NCBI GenBank assembly: GCA_016788965.1
Contig: JAEUQZ010000003.1
Location: forward strand, 1 to 32,854
Origin: Anaerolineae bacterium
Lineage (GTDB): Bacteria > Chloroflexota > Anaerolineae > Aggregatilineales > Phototrophicaceae
Direction: 5' to 3'
DNA length: 32,854 nt
In this document: piece by piece, positions 1 through 9,500 of the stretch
Layout of the letters: every line of letters starts with the position of its first letter
Numbering within the stretch: the first letter of the stretch is position 1
Program-made: the position numbers and the translations under genes
The notes under the pieces: generated by a model
What the model was told of the DNA's origin: nothing
What the model saw: the letters and a program-made list of their open reading frames with translations, nothing else
Databases searched by the model: none

Positions 1-1
1 T

Positions 2-1918
2 TACGAACAGACTGTCGCAGAACTTAAAGGGGCAAATGCGCAGCTCAACAGCTTGAACAAACTTACACAGAAACTCCGGCAGATTGCCGAAACCGAGCGA
101 TCAGCGAAAGCGCAGTTTGTGGCGAATGTCAGTCATGAACTGAGGACACCTCTAAACTTGATTGTCGGCTTAAGCGGGATGGTTCTGCGCGACAGCGATG
201 AGAACGACTCGCCGCTGCCCGAAGCAGTCCGAAAAGATGTGGATCGGATACACGCCTATTCCCAACACCTGGGCGGGCTGATTGGCGATGTGCTTGACCT
301 TGCCACCAGCGATGCCGGACAACTCCGCCTGAATAACGACTATGTTGATCTGTCACAGGCTTTACGCATCGTGGCGGAGAGCGGTAGCCAACTGGCCGCC
401 GATAAAGGTTTGGCGTGGGAAGCCAATTTGCCAGAAGCAGGCCCGTGGGTATGGGGCGACCAGACCCGTCTGCGACAGGTTGCGCTCAATCTGATCAACA
501 ATGCGATCAAGTTCACCTCAAGCGGTACTGTAAGCCTCCGACTCGAACCGGATGGCGATTTCGTTACGATATTGGTGCAGGATACGGGTTTGGGCATTCC
601 TCTCGAAGAACAACGGGTAATCTTCGACGAATTCCGGCAATCCGATCGGACAATTGCACAGGGCTATGGCGGTTTAGGGCTTGGGCTGGCGATCAGTAAG
701 CGACTCGTAGAACTGCATGGTGGCAGCATCTCTGTGTACTCGACTGGTGAAGAAGGGCAAGGTTCGTCCTTTTCCTTTAGACTCCCTGTAGCACAGCCAC
801 CACTTGAACAGGCTCGCAGCACGGAGAGACTATCTTCAACACAACAAAGCGTAGCCGTGCTAACCAACAATCCGAGCACGAGTCAAAGGCTTTTTGAGCA
901 TTTACAAGGACGTGGATTCAAAGCTGATGTCGTAGTGATCGAACGAGGCTTTGAATGGCGGGCACAAATGGACAACTGGCGTCCAGATGCGATTGTATTG
1001 GATGTAAGTACAGACACCGCTCTCGGTTGGGATGCTCTAAAAGAAATCAAACGCAGCGAGACGCTAACGGGGATTCCTGTGTTTTTCTTTTCGTCTTCGC
1101 AAATCGATGGAGCCATTCTGGAATTGGATTATCTCACCAAGCCAATCGAAATCTCCGAGTTGACCAAAGCACTCGATCAACATTGGCTGTTCCCGGATGC
1201 CCACCATCCGACCCGGACAATCCTCGTGGTGGATGATGAACCGGGGACACTGGAAATGCATGCCCGAATTGTTCAATCTCATTCCTCAAGCAACCGCGTA
1301 CTGAAGGCACGCGGCGGCAAAGAAGCTCTGGAAATTCTCCACAGGGAGATCGTCGATCTTGTCTTGCTGGATTTGCAAATGCCGGAGATGGATGGATTTG
1401 AAGTCTTGGCGGCAATGCGAACCCTGGAAAGTGTTCGAAATATCCCCGTTATTGTCATTACGGGTAAGGCATTGACTGAAACTGACATGAGCCGACTGGC
1501 TGAGGGTGTCGCGGTTGTTTTGGGCAAAGGCTTGTTCAGCATTGAGGAAACCCTCACACATATCAGCGCGGCACTGGAACACAAACGCAAGCTGAGCGGA
1601 GAGTCGCAGCGATTGGTTCGATCTGCTATGGCTTTTATCCATGAACACTTTGCCGAAACCATATCCCGCCAGGATATTGCACAATATGTAGGTCTTTCCG
1701 AAGATCACCTGACTTTTTGTTTCCGCCGCGAGTTAGGAACAACGCCCATTGCCTATCTCCAGCGATATCGGGTCAATCAGTCCAAGCATTTGTTGAAAGA
1801 AACCCAGCAATCCGTCACTGAGATCGCGTCATATGTTGGCTTTTCGGACAGCGGCTATTTCAGCCGCATCTTCCACCGCGAAACTGGGATGTCCCCCGAA
1901 GCATTCCGGCGTTCCTGA
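2..1918 (+). CDS. Hybrid sensor histidine kinase / double receiver / AraC regulator, 5' truncated by window
   Basis: The reading frame is open from base 2, so the gene starts outside the window; 638 residues are visible. Domains in order are a coiled lead-in; HisKA with the phospho-acceptor His at bases 134-136 (motif SHELRTP); HATPase_c with N box NLINNAIKFT, DTGLGIP and GLGLGLAISK; a degenerate receiver that keeps an Asp (IVLDVSTD) and a late Lys but lacks the acidic pair; a canonical receiver (VVDDE, LLDLQMPEMDG, VITGKA); and a C-terminal AraC-type double helix-turn-helix of about 100 residues. The protein is expected to sense a signal through the missing N-terminus and act directly on DNA. 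Its position upstream of a sugar ABC operon suggests that it controls glucan uptake, which is inference. The gene ends 42 bases before an intrinsic terminator, so the glucan genes downstream are a separate transcription unit. Confidence 0.93.
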   Translation, partial: YEQTVAELKGANAQLNSLNKLTQKLRQIAETERSAKAQFVANVSHELRTPLNLIVGLSGMVLRDSDENDSPLPEAVRKDVDRIHAYSQHLGGLIGDVLDLATSDAGQLRLNNDYVDLSQALRIVAESGSQLAADKGLAWEANLPEAGPWVWGDQTRLRQVALNLINNAIKFTSSGTVSLRLEPDGDFVTILVQDTGLGIPLEEQRVIFDEFRQSDRTIAQGYGGLGLGLAISKRLVELHGGSISVYSTGEEGQGSSFSFRLPVAQPPLEQARSTERLSSTQQSVAVLTNNPSTSQRLFEHLQGRGFKADVVVIERGFEWRAQMDNWRPDAIVLDVSTDTALGWDALKEIKRSETLTGIPVFFFSSSQIDGAILELDYLTKPIEISELTKALDQHWLFPDAHHPTRTILVVDDEPGTLEMHARIVQSHSSSNRVLKARGGKEALEILHREIVDLVLLDLQMPEMDGFEVLAAMRTLESVRNIPVIVITGKALTETDMSRLAEGVAVVLGKGLFSIEETLTHISAALEHKRKLSGESQRLVRSAMAFIHEHFAETISRQDIAQYVGLSEDHLTFCFRRELGTTPIAYLQRYRVNQSKHLLKETQQSVTEIASYVGFSDSGYFSRIFHRETGMSPEAFRRS

Positions 1919-1960
1919 CCCCCTGTACATCAGTGTCACTCTTGAATGAGCCTGCTCTCC

Positions 1961-1984
1961 GCCCTCTTTGACGAGGGCGTTTTT
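1961..1984 (+). terminator. Intrinsic terminator after the hybrid kinase gene
   Basis: Perfect 6-bp stem GCCCTC (1961-1966) / GAGGGC (1973-1978) with a 6-base loop, followed directly by GTTTTC. It lies 42 bases past the kinase stop codon and separates the regulator gene from the LacI-type gene and ABC operon. Confidence 0.75.
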
Positions 1985-2068
1985 CTGCCCACGCTATGAA
2001 TTGTCCAGATTTGACACGCTTTTCTCCATGTCCTGCGGAAGCGCCCTCGATAGACTGAGAATGGGTTT

Positions 2069-2080
2069 GGAAGCGCTTCC
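2069..2080. promoter_or_regulatory. LacI-family operator, perfect palindrome
   Basis: The 12-bp palindrome GGAAGCGCTTCC matches the classical LacI/CcpA-type operator core (central CG, symmetric half-sites). It sits about 20 bases upstream of the probable LacI-type start codon at 2102, the usual place for autoregulation and control of the operon downstream. A TTGACA hexamer lies at 2011-2016, but I could not pair it with a convincing -10 box. Confidence 0.75.
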
Positions 2081-2101
2081 TAAAGTATGCAAAGGCCAAA
2101 T

Positions 2102-2296
2102 ATGGCAATTACTTTAGAGGAGATTGCGAAGCTGGCCGGGGTTTCACGCTCAACTGCTTCGCGGGTTATCAATGGGCGACCCGGTGTGAGTCCGCTTACC
2201 CGTGAACGGGTGTGGCGGATTGTGCGCGAATGTAGTTACCAGCCTGATCCTGCGGCACGCTCCTTAGCCTCACATCGTGTACGCAAAGAATCTTGA
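2102..2296 (+). CDS. LacI-type regulator reduced to the DNA-binding domain (possible pseudogene)
   Basis: The product is only 64 residues (69 if the ATG at 2087 is used). I prefer ATG 2102 because AAAGG lies about 6 bases before it and the protein then starts like a normal LacI member ([15 protein letters not shown]). The helix-turn-helix ([17 protein letters not shown]) and the hinge helix (AARSLAS) are intact. The frame then stops where the effector-binding domain of about 270 residues should begin. Family members are usually 330-350 residues long. Reading the next frame from about base 2284 gives [15 protein letters not shown], which faintly resembles the first strand of a LacI effector domain, so a frameshift followed by deletion is possible. 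Without the core domain the protein should be a poor dimer and blind to sugar. It may be a remnant or a minimal DNA-binding protein acting on the operator at 2069-2080. Confidence 0.75.
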   Translation: MAITLEEIAKLAGVSRSTASRVINGRPGVSPLTRERVWRIVRECSYQPDPAARSLASHRVRKES

Positions 2297-2414
2297 CTTT
2301 CAACCTGATGCCTGACAGCAGAGCAGTATTCAAGGAGGGAGAAGAGCGGTTACTTTCCAGCGACTTTTGGTCAGACACTTCCACGCAAGTGGCGAATCAA
2401 TCGAGTAAGGAGAA

Positions 2415-3716
2415 ATGATGATGAGAAAATCGGTATTGCTCTCAGTGGTTGTCCTGCTGCTCCTGAGCGTCGCGCTCCTTCAACCAGTTGCCGCACAGAC
2501 GACGACGCTGCGGGTACTCGTTCACCAGAATCCTCCGATGGTGGCGTTCATGGAGGCGTTTAACCAGCAGTTCCAGGAACAACACCCCGAGATCGTCATT
2601 GATATGTCGGTGGTGAATGCGAATGACCTCAGCACGGTGACGCAGACCCGCCTGAGCGCCAACGACATCGACGTGATCGATATGTTTGGCTTCGCCAATG
2701 GGGTTCAGCCTTACATGAAAAACGTCGATGCGCCCAACTGGCAGCAGTTGGCCGACGCCGGCCTGCTGATGGATTTGACAGACCAGCCCTTTGTTGCCAA
2801 CTACGACGCGGCCACCATTGCTGATGCCGGCACGTACAATGGTAAAGTCTACGCGATCAACCTCGGGCGCGTTTCCTACAGCGGCATTTACTACAACATG
2901 GATCTGTTCACGGCCAATAACGTCACGGTTCCGACGACCTGGAGCGAACTGGTTCTGGCTTGCGAAACTTTCAAAGCCGCTGGAATCCCGTGCATGACGG
3001 CAGGCGGCAAAGATGGTTGGCCCATTTTCGTCGGTGCTTACGGCTTAACCGGTGCTCTGTATCCCGACCAGGCTGCTCTGGTAGAGGGGTTGTGGACCGG
3101 GACGATCACGTGGAACGATGAAAAAGCGCTTGAGATGTGGTCCAAGATGCAGGTTTATACCCGCGACATGATCGAATCAGGCGCGAGTGGGATCGCGGGT
3201 GATGCAGCCCCTGGTCGTTTCGCCTCTGGCGCGGTAGCGATGTTCCCCGGTGGGACGTGGTACGCGCCGGCCATCGAATCGGCTGAACCCGAATTCGAGT
3301 GGGGTTACATCCCCTTCCCCGGCTCGGACAATGCTGAGGACAACCAATACCTGTTCGGTAAATACGACCAGGGTTGGGCTGTTGCCGCCAACACTCCGAA
3401 TGCAGAAGCTGCGCTGCTTTATCTTACGGATTTCTCCGCCCCGGAGAATTACCAGGCGTTTGTCGATGCGGTCGGCTTCATCCCGACGCAAGCCACCGCG
3501 CAGTTGAATACCCGCCTCGGTGAGCAGGTGGCGCCGTATCTCGAAAACTTCCGTGTCGGTTACGAGCAGTATTGGGTTGCGCCGCGCGGCGTCGGTCAGT
3601 ACGCCAACCCCTGGGCGTCGTACTTCCAGCCGTTTGGCACATTTGATGATCCCAAAGCGCTTGCCGATACCGTTCAGGCTGACCTCCAGTCAGGTCTGGA
3701 TGCCGCCGGTAGTTAG
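2415..3716 (+). CDS. ABC transporter sugar-binding protein (family 1)
   Basis: This 433-residue protein has a clear secretion signal (MMMRKSVLLSVVVLLLLSVA, cleavage near PVAAQ at about residue 28) and an extracellular solute-binding fold of the SBP_bac_1/MalE type (TLRVLVHQNPP near the N-terminus; EAALLYLTDF and FVDAVGFIPT late). The start is supported by AAGGAG at 2407-2412; three consecutive ATG codons make the exact Met ambiguous. No lipobox Cys follows the signal, so it would be released or held by the permeases rather than lipid-anchored. It leads an operon with two permeases and beta-1,3-glucan enzymes. The likely ligand is therefore a laminari-oligosaccharide, inferred from context and not from binding-site residues. 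Confidence 0.92.
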   Translation: MMMRKSVLLSVVVLLLLSVALLQPVAAQTTTLRVLVHQNPPMVAFMEAFNQQFQEQHPEIVIDMSVVNANDLSTVTQTRLSANDIDVIDMFGFANGVQPYMKNVDAPNWQQLADAGLLMDLTDQPFVANYDAATIADAGTYNGKVYAINLGRVSYSGIYYNMDLFTANNVTVPTTWSELVLACETFKAAGIPCMTAGGKDGWPIFVGAYGLTGALYPDQAALVEGLWTGTITWNDEKALEMWSKMQVYTRDMIESGASGIAGDAAPGRFASGAVAMFPGGTWYAPAIESAEPEFEWGYIPFPGSDNAEDNQYLFGKYDQGWAVAANTPNAEAALLYLTDFSAPENYQAFVDAVGFIPTQATAQLNTRLGEQVAPYLENFRVGYEQYWVAPRGVGQYANPWASYFQPFGTFDDPKALADTVQADLQSGLDAAGS

Positions 3717-3727
3717 CTCATGATCTT

Positions 3728-3767
3728 GCGTGTGGGCTTCCCTTCAAATCGAGGGAAGTCCACGCGC
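3728..3767 (+). repeat. Strong intercistronic hairpin between binding-protein and permease genes
   Basis: A 16-bp stem with two G-T wobbles (3728-3743 against 3752-3767) closes an 8-base loop. Only TTT follows, so it is a weak terminator at most. Such hairpins after binding-protein genes (malE-malF is the classic case) stabilise the upstream message and reduce read-through, giving much more binding protein than permease. Confidence 0.7.
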
Positions 3768-3794
3768 TTTCAGCCAGAAAGGAGGAGTGACATT

Positions 3795-4721
3795 ATGATG
3801 TATCACTTCGGTCGGGGTCAATCTCGCTGGCTTCCCTACTTATTGCTCTTACCAGGGATTATCGCCTACTTCGTGGTCGCACTAGGCCCCTCGCTGGCGA
3901 CCTCGGTCTACTCTTTTACAGATGCCACTGGCTTGCCGGGAGCGCCCGTAAACTGGGTAGGGCTAGCCAACTACAACGAGTTTCTTTTCCTGGGGCAGGC
4001 TGCCAGAGACAACTTGAATGCGGTCGGGCGGACGCTGGTCTTCTGCTTCTTCGTGACCACAATTCAGTTCGGGTTGGGTCTTGTGGTTGCGCTCGTTCTC
4101 AATCAGAAGTTACGCGGCAGGAACTTCTTCCGCACTCTGTACTTCATGCCCGTGATCCTGGGTGCTGTCATTCAGGGCTTGATCTGGTCTCTCTTCCTGT
4201 ATCCTCTCGGCGGCCCCCTGGCAAAGTTCCTGGAGATTTTTGGCGCTCGCTCCGAATTCCTGGGCGCACAGCCAACCGAAGCGTTCGCATGGGTCATTGT
4301 CGTCCAGATTTGGGCAAACATGGGGACGACCATGATTATCTTCCTGGCTGGTCTCCAGACCATCTCGGAAGAGTATTACGAGGCGGCTCGCATTGATGGC
4401 GCGAACCGCTGGCAGGTCTTCGCCAACGTCACCTGGCCGCTGTTAACCCCGAGCGTGAACACCAATCTGCTGCTGAATGTCATTGGCAGCCTTCAGGCGT
4501 GGCAGCTATTTCTGGTATTGCTCGGCTACCGCAATGGGACACAGGTCTTGGGATACCTGATTTATGCGACTGGCTTTGGACAAACATCCGGCAGTGTGAC
4601 CAGCAGTTTCCGGCAAGGATACGCAGCCGCGGCATCCATCGTCATGTTCGTGATGGTCTTGGTCATCGGCATGGTGGTGCAGACTATTCTGCGGCGCAGA
4701 GAAGCGAGGATAATGGGATGA
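3795..4721 (+). CDS. Sugar ABC transporter permease, MalF/UgpA type
   Basis: This is a 308-residue inner-membrane permease with about six hydrophobic segments and the EAA loop (EEYYEAARIDGANRWQVF, residues about 192-209) that docks the ATPase. The frame is open upstream to 3720, but those 25 residues are not permease-like and fall in the hairpin. The start at ATG 3795 is preceded by AAAGGAGG at the right distance. It overlaps the next permease gene by ATGA (4718-4721), showing translational coupling. No ATPase gene is present in the locus, as is common for this family, where a shared MsmX/UgpC-type ATPase serves several transporters. Confidence 0.93.
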   Translation: MMYHFGRGQSRWLPYLLLLPGIIAYFVVALGPSLATSVYSFTDATGLPGAPVNWVGLANYNEFLFLGQAARDNLNAVGRTLVFCFFVTTIQFGLGLVVALVLNQKLRGRNFFRTLYFMPVILGAVIQGLIWSLFLYPLGGPLAKFLEIFGARSEFLGAQPTEAFAWVIVVQIWANMGTTMIIFLAGLQTISEEYYEAARIDGANRWQVFANVTWPLLTPSVNTNLLLNVIGSLQAWQLFLVLLGYRNGTQVLGYLIYATGFGQTSGSVTSSFRQGYAAAASIVMFVMVLVIGMVVQTILRRREARIMG

Positions 4722-5566
4722 GCGTAACAAGTGGTGCAGCTTCACCCCCCTACAGGCAGATGGAGTGGGGCAAGATTCTGTCTTATGCGTTCCTGTTGCT
4801 GTTGGCGATTGTCTACCTCGGCCCGCTGCTGATGCTCGTCAACACCTCTTTGAAAACGACCCCATCTTTCATGCGAGATGCGACAAGTTTGGCAGCGCAG
4901 CCCAATTTCGGGAACTTCGCCGAGGCGTGGGAAAAAGCCAACTTCCCCAAGTATCTGCTCAATTCGGCGATTTATACGATCTCCGCAACGGCGATCTACG
5001 TCGTGACCGCGGTCTTCGTGGCCTTCCCAATCGCGCGCGGTTACGTCAGATACTCTGGTCTCCTGCTCACGCTGTTCGTGATTGCGCTGTTCTTGCCGCC
5101 CGCCCTGATTCCACAATTCCAGCTTATCCTGCGCCTGGGGTTGTACAATAACCCTGTTGGTTACATCCTGCTTTTCATCGTCAATCCCATTGGCATTATC
5201 ATCCTGGTGAACTACATCAAGACCGTTCCAGTGGAGCTGGATGAGGCGGCTGCTCTGGATGGGTGTGGTTATTTCCGTTTTGTGTGGTCAATCGTCCTGC
5301 CGCTCATTCGCCCCGCCGTTGCGACAGTAGTCGTCCTTCACGCAATCGGCATCTGGAATGAGATCATTCTGCCGACGATCTACCTGACGAACAAAGACTA
5401 TTATCCGATCACGCGTGGTCTGATCGTCTTCCAGGGCGTGTATGGCAGCGACTGGCCTGTCCTGGCCGCCGCTGTGCTGATGCTGACGCTGCCAATGGTC
5501 ATTCTGTTCCTGTTCTTGCAGCGCTACATCGTCTCCGGTTTGACCGCCGGTTCGGTCAAAGGATAA
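4718..5566 (+). CDS. Sugar ABC transporter permease, MalG/UgpE type
   Basis: This is a 282-residue permease beginning MSVTSGAASPPYRQ at ATG 4718, overlapping the stop of the previous permease gene. The longer open frame back to 4499 is out-of-frame overlap with that gene and is not real. It has about six membrane segments; the EAA loop VELDEAAALDGCGYFRFVW lies near residue 172. It should pair with the upstream permease to form the channel for the imported oligosaccharide. It is followed after 54 bases by the GH16 gene, which has its own strong ribosome binding site, so all are probably on one message. Confidence 0.93.
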   Translation: MSVTSGAASPPYRQMEWGKILSYAFLLLLAIVYLGPLLMLVNTSLKTTPSFMRDATSLAAQPNFGNFAEAWEKANFPKYLLNSAIYTISATAIYVVTAVFVAFPIARGYVRYSGLLLTLFVIALFLPPALIPQFQLILRLGLYNNPVGYILLFIVNPIGIIILVNYIKTVPVELDEAAALDGCGYFRFVWSIVLPLIRPAVATVVVLHAIGIWNEIILPTIYLTNKDYYPITRGLIVFQGVYGSDWPVLAAAVLMLTLPMVILFLFLQRYIVSGLTAGSVKG

Positions 5567-5620
5567 CGCTGTAATCGACCACGCCTTACGCCGTCCAAGT
5601 CTACATATGAGGAGACTGTG

Positions 5621-6472
5621 ATGCGAATGTCCTCTAGCCGATGTACTTTGCTGATCGCGCTGGTCCTTATTGGCATGAGCTTGACTGGTCGTGTGATCGC
5701 TCAAGAACAGCCCACCGCCGAGGCAACGCCCGAAGCTGAAGCTACACCGATTGTAGTGCCAGAGGGTTGGGAATTGGTCTGGCATGATGAATTCGATGGC
5801 GACGCGATTGATGAAACCAACTGGACTTATGATCTGGGTGCTGGCGGTTGGGGCAACGGCGAAGCACAACACTATACCAATCGTTCTGAGAATGCACGCC
5901 TGGAAGATGGGATGCTGGTGATCGAGGCGCGGCAGGAAAAATACATGGGGTCCTACTACACCTCGGCACGGCTCACGTCACAGGGCTTGCAGGAATTCCA
6001 GTACGGGCGCATCGAGGCGCGCCTCAAAGTGCCCGCAGGAAAAGGACTGTGGCCGGCGTTCTGGATGTTGGGGTCAAATTTCGCGGAAGTTGGCTGGCCC
6101 GACTGCGGTGAAATCGACATCATGGAATACGTCGGCAGAGAACCTGATCTTATCTTCGGAACAATGCACGGCCCTGGCTACTCCGGGGCGCTGGGGCTGA
6201 GCCACTGGAACCGTCAGGACTATGACATTGCCGATGAGTTCCACACCTATGCCATCGAGTGGGATGAAGACGGGATCACCTGGTTTTACGACGGGGAGGA
6301 ATACGGTTCGTATACCCCCAGCGATGTTGGAGAGCGCGAATGGCCCTTTGACCAACCGTTCTTCATCATCCTCAACCTCGCAATTGGGGGGACGCTGCCG
6401 GGGCCTATCGGGCTGGATACCGTCTTCCCGGCGCAGTATTTGGTGGACTACGTGCGCGTTTTCCAGCAGTAG
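5621..6472 (+). CDS. Secreted GH16 endo-beta-1,3-glucanase (laminarinase-like)
   Basis: The protein is 283 residues from ATG 5621, chosen over the GTG at 5618 because GAGGAG lies at 5609-5614. It carries a signal peptide (residues 1 to about 30, ending RVIAQ), a short PTAEATPEAEATP linker, and one GH16 domain from WELVWHDEFDG to the end. The catalytic motif EIDIME gives nucleophile E164, D166 and acid/base E169; the methionine-containing ExDxME form is typical of laminarinases. WPAFWML and the C-terminal strand VDYVRVFQ are also typical of the family. No carbohydrate-binding module is present. It should cut beta-1,3- or mixed-linkage glucan outside the membrane, making oligosaccharides for the adjacent ABC importer. 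Confidence 0.92.
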   Translation: MRMSSSRCTLLIALVLIGMSLTGRVIAQEQPTAEATPEAEATPIVVPEGWELVWHDEFDGDAIDETNWTYDLGAGGWGNGEAQHYTNRSENARLEDGMLVIEARQEKYMGSYYTSARLTSQGLQEFQYGRIEARLKVPAGKGLWPAFWMLGSNFAEVGWPDCGEIDIMEYVGREPDLIFGTMHGPGYSGALGLSHWNRQDYDIADEFHTYAIEWDEDGITWFYDGEEYGSYTPSDVGEREWPFDQPFFIILNLAIGGTLPGPIGLDTVFPAQYLVDYVRVFQQ

Positions 6473-6488
6473 TGGTTCTTGCCCGAAC

Positions 6489-6523
6489 ATCCCTCGGAGA
6501 TGTAATCTCATGCTCCGAGGGAT
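6489..6523 (+). repeat. Intergenic hairpin between GH16 and phosphorylase genes
   Basis: A perfect 11-bp stem ATCCCTCGGAG (6489-6499) / CTCCGAGGGAT (6513-6523) has a 13-base loop. No T-run follows, so it is more likely an mRNA-stability or processing element than a full terminator. It could lower expression of the phosphorylase relative to the secreted and transport functions. Confidence 0.65.
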
Positions 6524-6553
6524 TATCGACGACCAACCTGCTACAGCGAAAGA

Positions 6554-9500
6554 ATGCAGATGATGAAACGAGACCCGCAATCGATTTTCATTGGCAATAC
6601 ACCCCAGCAGCAGACCGAAAGATCGACTCGCGGTGATTTTGTAACGTTGCTCGGAGAGCCGTTCTATCGGATTCAGAATGTTGACGCCATTGAGCCATTT
6701 TTCGTCAGTGTGGTTAGCAGTTCAGATCACTGGCTCTTCATCTCCTCGACGGGTGGGCTTTCAGCCGGGCGGAGCAGCGTCGAACATGCGCTTTTCCCCT
6801 ATTACACCGTAGACAAACTGACCGAAAACGCTGAACACACAGGCAACAAAGCCATCTTGCTGGTCACGCGCTCTGGCCGCACCAGCCTTTGGGAGCCGTT
6901 CTCAGATCGGCATCAGGGTAGCTATGCCATCGAACGGAATCTGTATAAGAATGTGACCGGAACGGCAGTTGTTTTTGAAGAGATCAACACCGATCTCAGA
7001 TTAGCCTACCAATATGCTTGGCGAACCAGCGAGCGGTTCGGTTTCGTCAAGACGACCTGGTTGAGAAACATGGGGGATTCTGCCTGCCAGGTTGAACTTG
7101 TGGACGGTTTACAGAATATTCTGCCTGCCAATGTGACATCGGGGACACAAAATACACTCAGCAACCTGCTTGACGCTTACAAGCGCAGTGAGCTTCATGT
7201 CGGGACTGGGCTGGCAATGTTCGCGCTCAGTTCGAGGCTGACCGATCTTGCCGAGCCAAGCGAGTCGCTTCTCACTACAACAGTCGTACAGCTCGGTCTA
7301 AAAGATGCATCTTACTTGCTCTCTTCAGCACAGCTTGATCGTTTCCGTTCAGGAGAAGAGATCATTCCGGAGACGGAAGTGCGCGGCAGACGTGGTGCGT
7401 ACTTTGTACACACGAGGCTCGATCTGGCCCCAGAGGAGACACTCACCTGGCATTTGCTGGCAGATGTCCGGCAGGACAGCGCTGCAATTGCCCACAAGCT
7501 GCGCTGGTTGGAAGGTGATCCCCTGACCCTGGCGAAGGAGATAGAGGACGACATTTCAGCCAATCAGTCGAGCCTTTGGAAGATTGTTGCCAGCGCAGAC
7601 GGTGTGCAGCTTTCCAGTTACCCACTCAATGCAGCCCATCATTTTGCCAATGTCATGTTCAACGTGATGCGCGGCGGCATTTTTGCAGATCAATATTGGA
7701 TTCAAGCAGCAGATTTTGTGGACTTTGTGTCTGTTCGTAATCGCGCGGTGCTGCAAGCGAATTCAGATTTCTTCGCCACCTTGCCGGACAGAATCCAGGT
7801 GTCCGATCTACAGTCACGAGCAGAAGCGCACGGCTCTGCTGACCTTATTCGCCTGAGCTATGCCTATCTGCCCTTGACTTTCAGCAGACGGCACGGCGAT
7901 CCCAGCCGCCCCTGGAATCGATTTGCCATAAACGTGAGGAAGCCCGATGGCTCCGTCAACTTGGACTATGAAGGAAACTGGCGCGACATCTTCCAGAACT
8001 GGGAAGCGCTCGCCTATTCGTGTCCAGAATTTGTCGAGAGCATGATCGCGACCTTCCTGAACGCGACAACCGCAGAAGGCTACAATCCCTACCGCATCAC
8101 CTACTATGGTGTCGATTGGGAAGTTCCAGAGCCAGGAAATCCCTGGGCGAACATCGGGTATTGGAGCGATCACCAGATCATCTATCTCCAAAGGCTCATG
8201 GAAATCAGTTCCAGGTTCCACCCTGGCAAACTCCAGGGACTTCTTGCGCGGCTCATGTTTAGTTATGCCAATGTTCCCTATCAGATCAAACCCTACGCTG
8301 ATTTGTTGAAAGACCCCTATAACACGATTAACTTCGACTGGGATCTGGAACGGCAGATCGAATCACAACACAATGAGCGCGGTACAGATGGAAAACTGGT
8401 GCGTTCCCCAAACGGACAGGTTCTCCAGGTCTCATTAGCCGAAAAGCTTCTGACGCTGCTGCTTGCCAAATTGGTCAACTTTGTTCCCGAAGGTGGCATC
8501 TGGATGAATACCCAGCGACCGGAGTGGAACGACGCCAACAATGCGCTTGTCGGCAAGGGATTGTCGGTGGTGACATTGTGCTATATGCGGCGCTATGTCG
8601 TTTTTTGCCGGGAACTGTTCAACAACAGCGGAGTTGCTGCGATTCCCCTCAATGCCGAGGTCCAGAAGCTCTATGCCCGCGTATTCGACATCCTGAATCA
8701 TTTCCAAACGAGCCTGCGAAGCGCTTTCAGCGACGAACACCGGCGGAATATCATGGATGCGCTGGGAGAAGCGGGGAGTGACTATCGTTGGAACTTCTAC
8801 AACAACGGTTTCTCCGGCGAGCTTGTCCATTCACCAGTGAACACAATCGCCGCATTTCTCGATCTGACTTTGGAATACATTGAACATTCCCTGCGCGCCA
8901 ACAAACGCGCCGACAACCTCTACCATTCCTACAACATTCTGCATCTCGACGATGGTTGCGCCTCGATCAGCCACCTTTATGAGATGCTCGAAGGACAGGT
9001 TGCTATCCTCTCATCAGGGCTGTTATCGAGTGCGGAATCGTTGGCGCTGCTGGAAAGCCTTCGGAATAGTGCGCTTTACCAGGCTGAACAGGAGAGTTAC
9101 ATCCTTTACCCAGATCGAAATCTGCCCGGTTTTCTACAGAAGAACTGCCTAACACACGATCAGGTGGCCGATGTAGCGCTCTTTTCGATGCTCATCGAAG
9201 CACAAGATAAATCCCTCATTACCCGCGATGTCAACGGCGTTTATCACTTCAGTGGACACATTCGCAACTTCAACGATGTAAGCCGGGCACTGGATACTCT
9301 AAGAGGACAGCCTCGGTACGCTGAACTCGTAGAAGGTGAGTTCGAGAAGATCAGGGCGTTGTTTGAAGCCACCTTCCACCACAACGAGTTCACCGGACGT
9401 TCGGGAACATTTTTTGCTTACGAGGGACTGGGCAGTGTCTACTGGCACATGGTTGCAAAATTCCTGCTCGCGGCACAAGAGACAGCCAAAAGATTCAGCG

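Noticed and set aside
2376-2392. Small inverted repeat CACTT/AAGTG before the binding-protein gene as a second operator
   Set aside because: Short 5-bp arms and no resemblance to the LacI operator upstream; could easily occur by chance.
4499-4717. N-terminal extension of the second permease
   Set aside because: It lies out of frame within the first permease gene, has no permease-like residues, and ATG 4718 with an ATGA overlap is the natural start.
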